This document shows, piece after piece, positions 34,337-43,648 of a stretch of DNA of 56,949 bases. The position numbers and the translations under genes are program-made. The notes under the pieces were generated by a model, which was not told where the DNA came from, ran no database searches, and worked only from the letters and a program-made list of their open reading frames with translations. The DNA is from Caecibacteroides pullorum (GTDB lineage Bacteria; Bacteroidota; Bacteroidia; Bacteroidales; Bacteroidaceae): positions 1-56,949 of the forward strand of contig NZ_JAAZTS010000021.1 of assembly GCF_019239235.1 (NCBI RefSeq), read 5' to 3'. The stretch's first letter is position 1; each line of letters starts with the position of its first letter.

Positions 34337-35620
34337 TTATCCTCGCTGATGCTCCACGTCCAGTCCTTTGAAACGCTTCAGTTCCTCGAGGCTGACCAGC
34401 TTGTAGAGCTTGTCACTGGGGCGTATCTTAACAGATTTCATAGAGAAATGCTCGCCTTTGTGGACGGTCTGAACAGATTTCAGATCAACGCGCGCTTCCT
34501 CCAGCGTAACGTACTCGGCACCGGTTGTAGGGCCGGTGATGAGCAGCTTGTCGCCCACATTGACTTCGGCCGCCTCCACGAGGAACTCTGCCACGCCGAT
34601 GTTGGAGAAGTAACGGATGCCCTTGCCCACGTATATTTTGCGCTCCGTGGCCGCCGAACCGTAGTTCTTCGTCCATTCGCCCAAACGCTGCCCCAGGTAG
34701 TAGCCGTCCCAGAAGCCGCGATTGAAGACCGTAGCCAGGCGGCGGTTCCACTCTTCTATCTTCTCGTCCGTGAACGTATTGTCCAGATAGGCACGGATGG
34801 CTTCCTTGTAGCACTCCACCACGGTACGCACATACTCGGGGCCGCGCGCACGGCCTTCTATCTTGAACACACGCACGCCCGCATCCATCATCTTGTTCAT
34901 GAAGTGGATGGTCTTCAGGTCCTTGGGCGACATGATATACTGGTTGTCAATCTCCAGCTCGGCGTCGGTCTCCTTGTCGCGCACAATGTAGGAGCGGCGG
35001 CACACCTGCATGCAGGCACCGCGGTTGGCCGAGTTGTTCATCTGGTGGAGCGACAGGTAGCACTTGCCGCTGACGGCCATGCACAGGGCGCCGTGGCAGA
35101 ACATCTCGATGCGGATGCGTTGACCCGACGGGCCGCAAATGTTCTCCTCGCAGATGTGGCGGTAGATTTCAGATACCTGCTCCAGATTCAGTTCACGCGC
35201 CAGCACAACCACATCGGCAAACTGGGCATAGAAGCGCAGGGCCTCGACATTACTGATGTTGAGTTGGGTGCTGAGGTGTACTTCCTGCCCTATCTCGCGG
35301 GCGTAGGTCATCACGGCCACGTCGGCAGCGATGATGGCCGAGATGCCGGCCTCCTTGGCGGCACGCACAATGGTGCGCATCAGGGGAATGTCCTGGTCGT
35401 AGATGATGGTGTTCACGGTGAGGTAGCTCTTCATGCCGTGCTCGTCGCACGTACGGGCTATCTCGCGCAGGTCGTCGATGGTGAACGTATTGGCCGAGCG
35501 GGCACGCATGTTCAGGTTCTCGATGCCGAAGTAGATGGAGTCTGCTCCGGCCTGTATGGCGGCGGCCAGCGACTCGCGCGAACCGACGGGGGCCATTATC
35601 TCAAAGTCTTTCAGTTCCAT
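34337..35620 (-). CDS. U32 family protein, probably tRNA U34 hydroxylation (TrhP-like), 427 aa
   Basis: The family signature EMFCHGALCMAVSGKCYLS with its Cys cluster is clear, preceded by the barrel start MAPVGSRESLAAAIQAGADSIYFG. Further Cys occur in RGACMQVCRRSY, as expected for an iron-sulfur-type site. Although named peptidases, close relatives (TrhP/YegQ) take part in 5-hydroxyuridine formation on tRNA. First gene of the minus-strand operon; its promoter (TACCTTTG, minus strand, 35,649-35,642) is back to back with that of dusB, another tRNA-modifying enzyme. Confidence 0.88.
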   Translation of the reverse strand: MELKDFEIMAPVGSRESLAAAIQAGADSIYFGIENLNMRARSANTFTIDDLREIARTCDEHGMKSYLTVNTIIYDQDIPLMRTIVRAAKEAGISAIIAADVAVMTYAREIGQEVHLSTQLNISNVEALRFYAQFADVVVLARELNLEQVSEIYRHICEENICGPSGQRIRIEMFCHGALCMAVSGKCYLSLHQMNNSANRGACMQVCRRSYIVRDKETDAELEIDNQYIMSPKDLKTIHFMNKMMDAGVRVFKIEGRARGPEYVRTVVECYKEAIRAYLDNTFTDEKIEEWNRRLATVFNRGFWDGYYLGQRLGEWTKNYGSAATERKIYVGKGIRYFSNIGVAEFLVEAAEVNVGDKLLITGPTTGAEYVTLEEARVDLKSVQTVHKGEHFSMKSVKIRPSDKLYKLVSLEELKRFKGLDVEHQRG

Positions 35621-35641
35621 GTCTTTTTATCAGTTATGTGG

Positions 35642-35669
35642 CAAAGGTAGATATTTTTCCGTACTTTTG
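35642..35669. promoter_or_regulatory. Back-to-back -7 boxes for the U32 operon and dusB
   Basis: Minus strand TACCTTTG at 35,649-35,642 and plus strand TACTTTTG at 35,662-35,669, in a 57-69 nt divergent gap. Mutual interference is possible. Confidence 0.6.
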
Positions 35670-35689
35670 CAGCCTAAATGCAACAGAAT

Positions 35690-36676
35690 ATGAAAATAGC
35701 CAACATAGACCTGGGTCCGCGCCCCGTGCTCCTCGCCCCGATGGAGGACGTCACCGACCCCGCCTTCCGCCTGATGTGCAAGCGCTTCGGCGCCGACATG
35801 GTATATACCGAGTTCGTTTCGGCCGACGCCCTGATACGTTCCGTCAGCAAAACGGAACAGAAGCTCAACATCAGCAACGAGGAACGTCCCGTAGCCATCC
35901 AGATATACGGACGAGACACGGCTACGATGGTCGAAGCCGCCAAAATTGTGGAACAGGCACGACCTGACATTCTCGACCTGAACTTCGGCTGCCCCGTGAA
36001 GCGCGTAGCGGGCAAAGGAGCCGGAGCAGGCATGCTCCAGAACATCCCGCTAATGCTCGAAATCACCCGCGCCGTGGTCGATGCGGTGAAGATACCCGTC
36101 ACCGTGAAAACCCGCCTCGGCTGGGATGCCGAACACAAAATTATCGTCACCCTGGCCGAGCAGTTGCAGGATTGCGGCATCAGCGCCCTGACCATCCACG
36201 GTCGTACCCGCGCGCAAATGTACACAGGTGAGGCTGACTGGACCCTCATCGGCGAGGTGAAGCGGAATCCGCGCATGCACATCCCCATCATCGGTAACGG
36301 CGACGTCACCACCCCACAACGCGCCCTCGAGTGCTTCGAACGCTACGGCGTAGACGCCATCATGATAGGCCGCGCCAGCTTCGGACGGCCGTGGATATTC
36401 AAAGAAGTGAAACATTATCTGAAAACGGGCGAGGAGCTTCCTCCCCTCACCCCCGAATGGTGCATGAACGTGCTCCGCCAGGAGGTGGAAGACAGCGTCA
36501 ACCTACTGGACGAACGCCGCGGTATCCTCCACGTACGCCGCCATCTGGCCGCCAGCCCTCTGTTCAAAGGCCTGCCCAACTTCCGCGACACACGTATCGC
36601 CATGCTCCGCGCCGAGACGAAGGAAGAGCTCTATGCCATCTTCGACGAGATAGGACGGAAATTCTTCGGCCTCTAA
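35690..36676 (+). CDS. dusB: tRNA-dihydrouridine synthase, 328 aa
   Basis: A flavin-dependent enzyme reducing uridines in the tRNA D-loop. The start of the FMN barrel reads LLAPMEDVTDPAFRLMCKRF; the catalytic Cys is in NFGCPVKRVAGKGAGAGML; HGRTRAQMYTGEADW and GNGDVTTPQRALEC bind FMN phosphate and tRNA. The start is set at 35,690 (MKIANIDLGPRPV) because transcription from the -7 box should begin near 35,676, only 2 nt before the alternative ATG at 35,678. It is monocistronic and closed by the large hairpin at 36,692-36,776. Confidence 0.93.
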   Translation: MKIANIDLGPRPVLLAPMEDVTDPAFRLMCKRFGADMVYTEFVSADALIRSVSKTEQKLNISNEERPVAIQIYGRDTATMVEAAKIVEQARPDILDLNFGCPVKRVAGKGAGAGMLQNIPLMLEITRAVVDAVKIPVTVKTRLGWDAEHKIIVTLAEQLQDCGISALTIHGRTRAQMYTGEADWTLIGEVKRNPRMHIPIIGNGDVTTPQRALECFERYGVDAIMIGRASFGRPWIFKEVKHYLKTGEELPPLTPEWCMNVLRQEVEDSVNLLDERRGILHVRRHLAASPLFKGLPNFRDTRIAMLRAETKEELYAIFDEIGRKFFGL

Positions 36677-36691
36677 GCCGAACTACCCACT

Positions 36692-36776
36692 GAAAAGGTT
36701 GTATCTTTTGCTCCGAAAGAAACAATGTTTTCCTGCAAAGAAAGCAATGTTTTAAGGCAAAAGATACGGCCTTTTT
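36692..36776 (+). terminator. Large terminator hairpin with repeated words in its loop
   Basis: GTATCTTTTGC (36,701-36,711) is the perfect complement of GCAAAAGATAC (36,757-36,767); outside it AAAAGG pairs with CCTTTT, followed by more T. The loop carries two copies of an AGAAA(C/G)CAATGTTTT word (36,718 and about 36,738). Confidence 0.85.
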
Positions 36777-36818
36777 TTATGAACGCCCGAAACGAACAAA
36801 TTCATAGGAAGCATGCAA

Positions 36819-37784
36819 TCAACGGAACATGGGTTGTGCAAACCAGCGCTTGAACATCCACGTGGTGAGCACATACAGTCCAAAAGCCGTGATGAAGCCT
36901 GCTATAGCATCGATGAGGTAGTGCGCCTGAATATAGACCGTGGCACAGCAGAGCAACACGTAGAAAGGCAGGAGGCAAGCAAAAAGCCAGCGGCTGCCAC
37001 GCCAGGCCATAATCATCAGGATAGTCGACACACCGACATGCGACGAAGGGAAGGCAGCCGTAGGACGCTCACCCACCTGCTGCGAACCCTCCACCAGATT
37101 ATAGAAGAAACCATGCTCATAACCCGGCCCCGGCAGCAGTTCCTGATTGTGATTGAAGTAGTCGCCGATGGAAGGGAACACACCGTTCAGAACATTCTCC
37201 ATACCAATGGCTGGAAAGTAGAACTGGGGCCCTGCCACGGGTACGAAGATGTAGATGAAATAGTAAAGGAAGAAGGAGGAGATAATAACAAAAGATACCT
37301 TCTCCAGCAAGTCGAAACGGCGGATGAAGTACCACAGTACGATGACCAGCATCATAGGATAATAGAAGAAGTAACCCATGTTGAGCGGTTCGCTCACCCA
37401 GATATAGGGCAGGCGTTCGGCAAACCAGATGGCGGGCTGCCCGCCAAAGAGCCACTGCTCGGCCGAAGCGAACACATGGTCCAGATTGAGAAAGAGGCGG
37501 TTGAACTCATACGTGTCGGGATACCAGTAGGACAGGAGCGACATCTGTATCGTGACACGCACAAAGGCAGAAAACTTGCAGGGTGCCAAGCGGTAGAGAT
37601 ACATCAGCAGAAAGGTCACGGCAGCTATCAGCGCACGATCGCCCAGCATCCGCAGGGGATGGTCCATCCGCTGATACAGGAACAGTATCAGTATCGACGT
37701 GAGCAGGTTGTAGATGAGCGACACCTTCTCTATTGCAAACAGCCCCTTGCGGGTATCCACCATCTTGAATATATCTAAAGCCAT
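36819..37784 (-). CDS. AUR1-like PAP2 membrane protein, 321 aa
   Basis: An integral membrane protein with about six to eight helices. The PAP2/AUR1 motifs are PVAGPQFYFP, GERPTAAFPSSHVGVS and AHYLIDAIAG, with the catalytic His in SSH and the second His in AHYLID. This arrangement resembles the inositol-phosphorylceramide synthase (AUR1) branch more than simple phosphatases. Bacteroides make sphingolipids, so head-group transfer to ceramide is a possibility, but a lipid phosphatase cannot be excluded. Its start overlaps the end of the epimerase gene by 10 nt. Confidence 0.8.
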   Translation of the reverse strand: MALDIFKMVDTRKGLFAIEKVSLIYNLLTSILILFLYQRMDHPLRMLGDRALIAAVTFLLMYLYRLAPCKFSAFVRVTIQMSLLSYWYPDTYEFNRLFLNLDHVFASAEQWLFGGQPAIWFAERLPYIWVSEPLNMGYFFYYPMMLVIVLWYFIRRFDLLEKVSFVIISSFFLYYFIYIFVPVAGPQFYFPAIGMENVLNGVFPSIGDYFNHNQELLPGPGYEHGFFYNLVEGSQQVGERPTAAFPSSHVGVSTILMIMAWRGSRWLFACLLPFYVLLCCATVYIQAHYLIDAIAGFITAFGLYVLTTWMFKRWFAQPMFR

Positions 37785-38785
37785 CCTTCTTTCTTGTACC
37801 AGGCAATGGTTTCCTTCACGCCGCGCTCCAGGTCGTATTCAGGCCGGTACCCCAGCTCACGGACGGCGGGCGTGATGTCACACTGCCAGTTGCGTTGTTT
37901 CATTATATTATACTTGTCGCGGTTGAGCGTACTCGTCGTCTTCCGCAGGGCAGCCCACCGTTCGGCCAGCAAAGATACAACTTTTAATAGAAACAGCGGG
38001 CATTTAATGCGAATAATCAGCGGATTGCCCAATTCGCGGCGTATCAGGTCGGAGAACGTGCGGCTGGCATATACCTGCCCGTCGGACAGGAAGTAAGCAC
38101 GTCCCTTGATACTCCGCTCGATGCCGAGGAACACGGCCTGCACCACATCCTTCACATAGACAAACGTCAGGTCCTGGCGCCGGTAGCCCACCGACATATC
38201 CACGTGCCGCTTGATAGATTCGGCCATCAGGAAATAGTCGCGTTCGCGGGGGCCGTAGACGCCCGTTGGGCGGTAAATGACGCAGGGGAAGCCGTCCATG
38301 GCCAGCAAGGCCTGCTCCGCCTTCAGCTTGCTCCGACCGTAAGCCGTGTTGGGCTGGGGCGTGTCGGTTTCGCGGATGGGCTTGTAAGTATCCTCGTGAA
38401 CAGGGCCGAAGACGCTCAGCGTGCTGATGAAGGCAAACTGGCGGGGCGTCATGTCGAGGCTCCGGAGGGCATTGGCCAGGGCGCAGGTCTGCCCACAGTT
38501 CACGCGGTCGAAGTCGGCAGGGTCGATGCACTTCGTCACGCCCGCGCAGTGCACCACGTAGTCGAAGGCCCCATGCGCTTCGCGATGGGCCTTGAGCTGT
38601 TCGTACAGGCGGTCGGTGTGGGCAAAGTCCAGCTCCAGAAAGTGCAGGCCGGGCTCTTGCAGGTACTTGCGACTGCTCGACGCGCGGACACCTGCCCACG
38701 TCTCGAAGCCGCGGCGCAGGGCCTCTTCTACCAGAAAACTGCCGATGAAGCCGCTGGCGCCCGTTATCAGGATACTCTGTTTCAT
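37775..38785 (-). CDS. NAD-dependent epimerase/dehydratase (extended SDR), 336 aa
   Basis: The nucleotide-binding motif is ITGASGFIGSFLVEEALRRG near the N-terminus (GxxGxxG). The catalytic Tyr and Lys are in TAYGRSKLKAEQAL, and a Ser-rich FISTLSVFGPVHE precedes them. It is cytoplasmic; the substrate (sugar nucleotide, or a ketone such as a sphingoid or sterol-like compound) cannot be read from sequence. It is 6 nt behind the CDF transporter gene and overlaps the AUR1-like gene by 10 nt, implying a joint lipid-related role with the latter. Confidence 0.87.
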   Translation of the reverse strand: MKQSILITGASGFIGSFLVEEALRRGFETWAGVRASSSRKYLQEPGLHFLELDFAHTDRLYEQLKAHREAHGAFDYVVHCAGVTKCIDPADFDRVNCGQTCALANALRSLDMTPRQFAFISTLSVFGPVHEDTYKPIRETDTPQPNTAYGRSKLKAEQALLAMDGFPCVIYRPTGVYGPRERDYFLMAESIKRHVDMSVGYRRQDLTFVYVKDVVQAVFLGIERSIKGRAYFLSDGQVYASRTFSDLIRRELGNPLIIRIKCPLFLLKVVSLLAERWAALRKTTSTLNRDKYNIMKQRNWQCDITPAVRELGYRPEYDLERGVKETIAWYKKEGWL

Positions 38786-38791
38786 GCTCTG

Positions 38792-39706
38792 TTATTTTAC
38801 AGGTTCTACATGTATATTAATGTAAGTCCGGTTGCCGAACTCGCTCTTCAGGCGGTTCTCGATAGCCGTGGCGGTATGATGGGCCTCCTCCAGCGTTATC
38901 TGCCCGTCCATGCGGATGTGCACCTCGATGGCGTAACTGCTGCCTATCCGCCGCGTGCGCAGGTGGTGAGGCGAGGTTACGCCAGGGAAAGAAAGGATTT
39001 CCTGCTTGATTTTCTCCTCGACTTCGGCGGGGAGCGACTTCTCCAGCAGCTCTTCGACACAGGGCACCAGCAGCTGGATGGCCACCTTCATGATGAACAG
39101 ACTCACCACCACGGCCGCCAGCGGGTCCAGTACGAGCCACTGCTCGCCCAGCAAGATGGCACCGCCGATGCCGACAGCCGTACCGATGGACGAGAGCGCG
39201 TCGCTCCGATGATGCCAAGCATTGGCCACCACGGCCTGCGAATTCAGCCGGCGGCCTTTCAGCACGGTATATTGGTAGAGCAGCTCCTTGAAGAGGATGG
39301 ATGCCAGTGCCGCCCACAAGGCCAGCATGCCCGGTTCTTTCAGTTCGCCTCCCTGCCAGAAGTCCCAGATGGACGTGGCTCCGTTCCACAGGATGCCGAA
39401 GCCCACGAACAGCAGTATCAGGCCGATGATGGCCGTAGCCAGTGTTTCATACTTGCCGTGGCCGTAGTCATGCCCCTCATCCTCGGGCTTCGACGAAATG
39501 CGCACAAAGACAATGACGATGATGTCCGTCACGAAGTCGGACAACGAATGGACGGCATCGGCCAACATAGCGGCACTATGCCCAAGGATGCCTGCCACAA
39601 ACTTGAATACGAGCAGCAACAGATTGACCACGCTGCCCACAAGGGTTACTCGATAGATACCGGCCTCACGAACCGCCTCTTCAGACTTTTCTTTTTTTTC
39701 TTTCAT
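38792..39706 (-). CDS. Cation diffusion facilitator transporter, 304 aa
   Basis: An inner-membrane exporter of divalent metals (Zn, Fe, Mn or similar). Six helices with the metal-site residues in DAVHSLSDFVTDI and NAWHHRSDALSS, a glycine/histidine stretch DEGHDYGHGKYET in the loop, and a cytoplasmic ferredoxin-like domain at the C-terminus (about 215-304). First gene of the three-gene minus-strand operon. A minus-strand -7 box TATCTTTG lies at 39,742-39,735. Confidence 0.92.
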   Translation of the reverse strand: MKEKKEKSEEAVREAGIYRVTLVGSVVNLLLLVFKFVAGILGHSAAMLADAVHSLSDFVTDIIVIVFVRISSKPEDEGHDYGHGKYETLATAIIGLILLFVGFGILWNGATSIWDFWQGGELKEPGMLALWAALASILFKELLYQYTVLKGRRLNSQAVVANAWHHRSDALSSIGTAVGIGGAILLGEQWLVLDPLAAVVVSLFIMKVAIQLLVPCVEELLEKSLPAEVEEKIKQEILSFPGVTSPHHLRTRRIGSSYAIEVHIRMDGQITLEEAHHTATAIENRLKSEFGNRTYINIHVEPVK

Positions 39707-39734
39707 TTTACAAATCTATTTCTGAAAGGAGAAG

Positions 39735-39742
39735 CAAAGATA
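39735..39742 (-). promoter_or_regulatory. -7 box of the CDF operon
   Basis: TATCTTTG on the minus strand, 29 nt before the start at 39,706. Confidence 0.55.
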
Positions 39743-39836
39743 CGACAAATCTGTTATCACTCTCCTTTTGACCTGCAATTTCTGCACAAAGACAAGAATT
39801 TAGAGACTGTCTGAACTACCGAATACAAAAGTTTGT

Positions 39837-39844
39837 TACCTTTG
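39837..39844 (+). promoter_or_regulatory. -7 box of rnr
   Basis: TACCTTTG, 43 nt before the start at 39,887; it overlaps the upstream ATG at 39,833, which is therefore not used. Confidence 0.6.
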
Positions 39845-39886
39845 CAAGGGTTCATCCCACCAAACCTGATAAAACAACCTACCATT

Positions 39887-42043
39887 ATGGGAAAGAAAAA
39901 AGAAAAGAAAGAGAAAAAGGCCGGCAAACGCATGACCAAGAAGGAGCTCGTAAAAGCTCTACTCGACTTCTTCCACCAAAAACAGGGCGAAGTGCTGCCC
40001 CTGAAATACATCTTCGACCAGCTTCACCTGACTACCCATCCGCTGAAAATGCTCTGCATGGACGTGCTCCACGAACTGCAGGACGACGACTACATCAACG
40101 AAACGGAAAAGAACAAATACAAACTCAACCTCCACGGTGTGGAGATGACGGGTATCTTCCAGCGCAAGAGCAACGGCAAGAACTCCTTCATCCCCGACGG
40201 CGGAGGCGACCCCATCTTCATTGCCGAACGCAACTCGGCCCACGCCATGGCCGGCGACCGCGTGAAGATAGCCTTCTATGCCAAACGCCGCGGACGCAGC
40301 GCCGAGGGTGAGGTCATCGAGATATTGGAGCGGGCCAACGACACCTTTGTGGGCACGCTCGAAGTGACCAAGTCGTATGCCTTCCTCGTCACCGAAAACC
40401 GCACGCTGGCCAACGACATCTTCATCCCCAAAGACAAACTGAAAGGCGGCAAAAGCGGCGACAAGGCCGTGGTGAAGGTCGTCGAATGGCCGGACAAGGC
40501 CAAGAACCCCATCGGGCAGGTTATCGACATCCTGGGCCGTGCGGGCGACAACACTACCGAAATGCACGCCATCCTGGCCGAATACGGCCTACCCTACAGC
40601 TATCCGACAGCCGTAGAGAAGGCAGCCGAACGCATCCCCGACGAGATTCCCGCCGAAGAGATAGCCCGCCGCGAGGACTTCCGCTCCGTCACGACCTTCA
40701 CCATCGACCCCAAGGACGCCAAAGACTTCGACGACGCCCTCTCCATCCGCCGCCTGAAGGACGGCTTGTGGGAAGTGGGTGTACACATTGCCGACGTGAC
40801 CCACTACGTCAAGGAAGGCGGCCTCATCGACAAGGAGGCCGAGAAGCGCGCCACGTCGGTCTATCTCGTGGACCGCACCATCCCGATGCTGCCCGAACGC
40901 CTCTGCAACTACATCTGCTCCCTCCGCCCCGATGAGGAGAAACTGGCCTACTCCGTCGTCTTCCAGATGAACGACAAGGCTGAGGTGAAGGATGCCCACG
41001 TGGTACACACCGTCATCAAGAGCGACCGCCGCTTCACCTACGAAGAGGCCCAGCAGATTATCGAGACGGGTGAAGGCGACTACAAGGAAGAAGTGCTCCA
41101 GCTGGACCGCCTGGCCAAGCAGCTGCGCGAACGCCGCTTCGCCGCCGGAGCCATCAACTTCGACCGCTACGAGGTGAAGTTCGAGATAGACGAGAAGGGC
41201 AAACCCATCAGTGTCTACTTCAAGGTGTCGAAGGACGCCAACAAGCTGGTCGAGGAGTTCATGCTGCTGGCTAACCGTACCGTGGCCGAGAAGATAGGCC
41301 GCGTGCCCAAGGGCAAGAAGGCCAAAGTATTCCCCTACCGCATCCACGACCTGCCCGACCCCGAGAAGCTCGACACGCTGGCCCAGTTCATCGCCCGCTT
41401 CGGCTACAAGCTGCGCACAACGGGCACGAAGACCGACGTATCCAAATCCATCAACCACCTGCTGGACGACATACAGGGCAAGAAGGAGGAGAACCTCATC
41501 GAGACCGTCTCCATCCGCGCCATGCAGAAGGCACGCTACTCCGTGCACAACATCGGCCACTACGGCCTGGCCTTCGACTACTACACGCACTTCACTTCGC
41601 CCATCCGCCGCTACCCCGACATGATGGTACACCGCCTCCTCACGAAGTACCTCGACGAGCACGGCCGCACGGTCAGCGAGAAGAAGTACGAAGCCCTGTG
41701 CGAACACTCCAGCGCCATGGAGCAGCTGGCCGCCAGCGCCGAACGCTCCAGCGTGAAGTACAAGCAGGTAGAGTTCATGACCGAACGCCTCGGCCAGGTG
41801 TACGACGGTGTCATCTCAGGCGTCACCGAATGGGGCCTCTACGTGGAGCTGAACGAGAACAAGTGCGAGGGCATGATACCCATCCGCGACCTCGATGACG
41901 ATTACTACGAGTTCGACGAGAAGAACTACTGCCTGCGCGGCCGTCGCAAGAACCGCACCTACAGCCTAGGCGACCCCATCACCATCCGCGTGGCCCGCGC
42001 CAATCTGGAGAAGAAACAGCTGGACTTTGCCCTCGAAGAATAA
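39887..42043 (+). CDS. rnr: Ribonuclease R, 718 aa
   Basis: A processive 3'-5' exoribonuclease of the RNB family that degrades structured RNA. A very basic N-terminus (MGKKKEKKEKKAGKRMTKKE) leads into a winged-helix-like segment and cold-shock domains. The RNB catalytic block is TIDPKDAKDFDDALSI, with the acidic metal ligands, followed by EVGVHIADVTHYV; the HFTSPIRRYPDMMVHR motif is also intact. A C-terminal S1 domain (VYDGVISGVTEWGLYVEL) ends the protein. The start is set downstream of the promoter box. Confidence 0.95.
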   Translation: MGKKKEKKEKKAGKRMTKKELVKALLDFFHQKQGEVLPLKYIFDQLHLTTHPLKMLCMDVLHELQDDDYINETEKNKYKLNLHGVEMTGIFQRKSNGKNSFIPDGGGDPIFIAERNSAHAMAGDRVKIAFYAKRRGRSAEGEVIEILERANDTFVGTLEVTKSYAFLVTENRTLANDIFIPKDKLKGGKSGDKAVVKVVEWPDKAKNPIGQVIDILGRAGDNTTEMHAILAEYGLPYSYPTAVEKAAERIPDEIPAEEIARREDFRSVTTFTIDPKDAKDFDDALSIRRLKDGLWEVGVHIADVTHYVKEGGLIDKEAEKRATSVYLVDRTIPMLPERLCNYICSLRPDEEKLAYSVVFQMNDKAEVKDAHVVHTVIKSDRRFTYEEAQQIIETGEGDYKEEVLQLDRLAKQLRERRFAAGAINFDRYEVKFEIDEKGKPISVYFKVSKDANKLVEEFMLLANRTVAEKIGRVPKGKKAKVFPYRIHDLPDPEKLDTLAQFIARFGYKLRTTGTKTDVSKSINHLLDDIQGKKEENLIETVSIRAMQKARYSVHNIGHYGLAFDYYTHFTSPIRRYPDMMVHRLLTKYLDEHGRTVSEKKYEALCEHSSAMEQLAASAERSSVKYKQVEFMTERLGQVYDGVISGVTEWGLYVELNENKCEGMIPIRDLDDDYYEFDEKNYCLRGRRKNRTYSLGDPITIRVARANLEKKQLDFALEE

Positions 42044-42088
42044 GGAGATACCGCCGGCCCAAGGCAGGCGGAGCTGTATCCCCTATAA

Positions 42089-42215
42089 GGTAACGGTCGT
42101 TACCATTGAAGGGAACGACCGTTACCATTTAAAGGGAACGCCTGTTTCCTTTAAGGGGAACGGGCGTTTCCTAGTATAAGAAACAGGCGTTTCCTGCGCA
42201 GGGAACTGAAGTTCC
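42089..42215. repeat. Six tandem hairpins of GGnAACGnnCGTTnCC type
   Basis: Cores at 42,089, 42,111, 42,134, 42,156, 42,180 and 42,201, spaced 21-24 bp. Examples are GGTAACGGTCGTTACC, GGGAACGACCGTTACC, GGGAACGGGCGTTTCC and GGGAACTGAAGTTCC. Arms change in matching ways, so hairpin ability is kept while sequence drifts. The array fills the gap between convergent rnr and the metalloprotease gene. Confidence 0.85.
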
Positions 42216-42264
42216 GCCGTAGGAAGCGCCTGCTTTGTCTGTATTCCTCAAATCAGCTGACCGA

Positions 42265-43620
42265 TTAGTGTTTCAGCATCAGGCCGCGCGGACCGCAGTC
42301 GGATACGGAGAACGGCAGGTCCATCGGACCATCGGACACGGCTTTTGTGTTCAGGTAGGCGCGTGTCTGCTTCGGACCCGGAATCATGGGGCTGTAGTCC
42401 AGCACGTGGCGAACGCGCAGACGTTGGTCGGCCGTAAACTCATCCAGGTAGCTGTAGGCATAGTCCATGATGTTGTGTGAAGTGAACTCTTCGCCGGTAC
42501 GGCAGTTCGTACGCTTGAAGAGGCTATCCCAGTCGAAGCTGGCGGCATAGCCTTCCTCGCCCATCTGCTGGTAGATGCCTTGTACAAACATGGTGTAGTC
42601 CTGATAGTTGTAGCTCGGCGTGTCTCCGCAGAAGTCTGTATCCAGGCATCCAACGTTTGCCTCGGAGAAGGCGTGACGCAGGCCGAAGTAGTGTCCCAGC
42701 TCGTGAGCCAGCGTGATACCGTCGTCTACCTGCTTCGTGATGATTTCCTTATAGCTTTCAGGAGCATAGGGAGTCAGAGCATCGTCCACATTGCCTACGA
42801 AAGAGCTGTTGATGGACACGCCGCGCACGTAGGTAAGGTTGGCCAGCGAGATGTTCATGTCGGGAAGCACATCGGTTCCGTCCATCGGATGCGAAGCCGT
42901 CGTATAAGGGAAAGTAGAGATACCCAAGATGTTGTTGGCCGTAAAGCGGTATATCAGCACGTTGACGTAGTCGTTGGGCTCCCACAGGAAGTGCACATAC
43001 TTGCGTGTATTGTCTTCCATCACGTCAGCCGGATCGAGTTCGGCAGTCAGCCACTTCACACGGTCGATTCCCGGCTCCTTCAGCAGGTTGCCCTGAGGGT
43101 CGGTTTCAGCCAGAACGAATTCCATGTTCAGGTCTACCGTATTGGTACCGCCTGCATTGAGGTACATCTGGTTCACATCGTCGAGCATTGCGTAAATGGT
43201 CGATGCCGGAATGTTCTGAGTTGAATCTTTCTCATCGGCATAGATAACGTGGAAGACGATGGGAATGCGGTATTTCAGTTCCTTTCCTTCTTCCAGTCCC
43301 TGCTGGCTGATGGTGATGACATAGTCAACACCCAGCGAACTGACGGTCACCTGGCCCGTACGAGCCTCTCCCAGGTTGCCTTCAACGTCCACGACCAGCG
43401 TGTGGCTCAACACGCCCTCTTCCTTCGACACTTTGCACCAGTCGTTGTCGCTGGTGGCAGTCCATTCGTCAGCGGTCGAAATCTCTATCTTGCAAACACC
43501 TCCTTCACTGGCGATTTCCTTGAATTCGGTCTGCGAAAGTACCAATGCGGGATCGTCATCGCTACACCCGGCCATGAGCAGGCAGAAGAATGACAACAGA
43601 TATATCAGTTTAAGTTTCAT
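42265..43620 (-). CDS. Zinc metalloprotease lipoprotein (BF0631-type metzincin), 451 aa
   Basis: A lipobox LMAGC (Cys19) and following SDDDP point to a surface lipoprotein. Residues about 25-108 form a BACON-like domain (VCKIEISTADEWTATSDNDW, then VDYVITISQQG). The protease domain has the metzincin zinc motif HELGHYFGLRH at 306-316 and the Met-turn HNIMDYAY with Met385. Cys pairs around 325-331 and 373 may be bridged. It resembles pappalysin-like (M43) enzymes. It follows the Fn3-like lipoprotein gene by 28 nt, so the two are probably co-expressed. Confidence 0.9.
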   Translation of the reverse strand: MKLKLIYLLSFFCLLMAGCSDDDPALVLSQTEFKEIASEGGVCKIEISTADEWTATSDNDWCKVSKEEGVLSHTLVVDVEGNLGEARTGQVTVSSLGVDYVITISQQGLEEGKELKYRIPIVFHVIYADEKDSTQNIPASTIYAMLDDVNQMYLNAGGTNTVDLNMEFVLAETDPQGNLLKEPGIDRVKWLTAELDPADVMEDNTRKYVHFLWEPNDYVNVLIYRFTANNILGISTFPYTTASHPMDGTDVLPDMNISLANLTYVRGVSINSSFVGNVDDALTPYAPESYKEIITKQVDDGITLAHELGHYFGLRHAFSEANVGCLDTDFCGDTPSYNYQDYTMFVQGIYQQMGEEGYAASFDWDSLFKRTNCRTGEEFTSHNIMDYAYSYLDEFTADQRLRVRHVLDYSPMIPGPKQTRAYLNTKAVSDGPMDLPFSVSDCGPRGLMLKH

Positions 43621-43648
43621 TTTTTCTTGTTTAAATGGTTGTACACGT

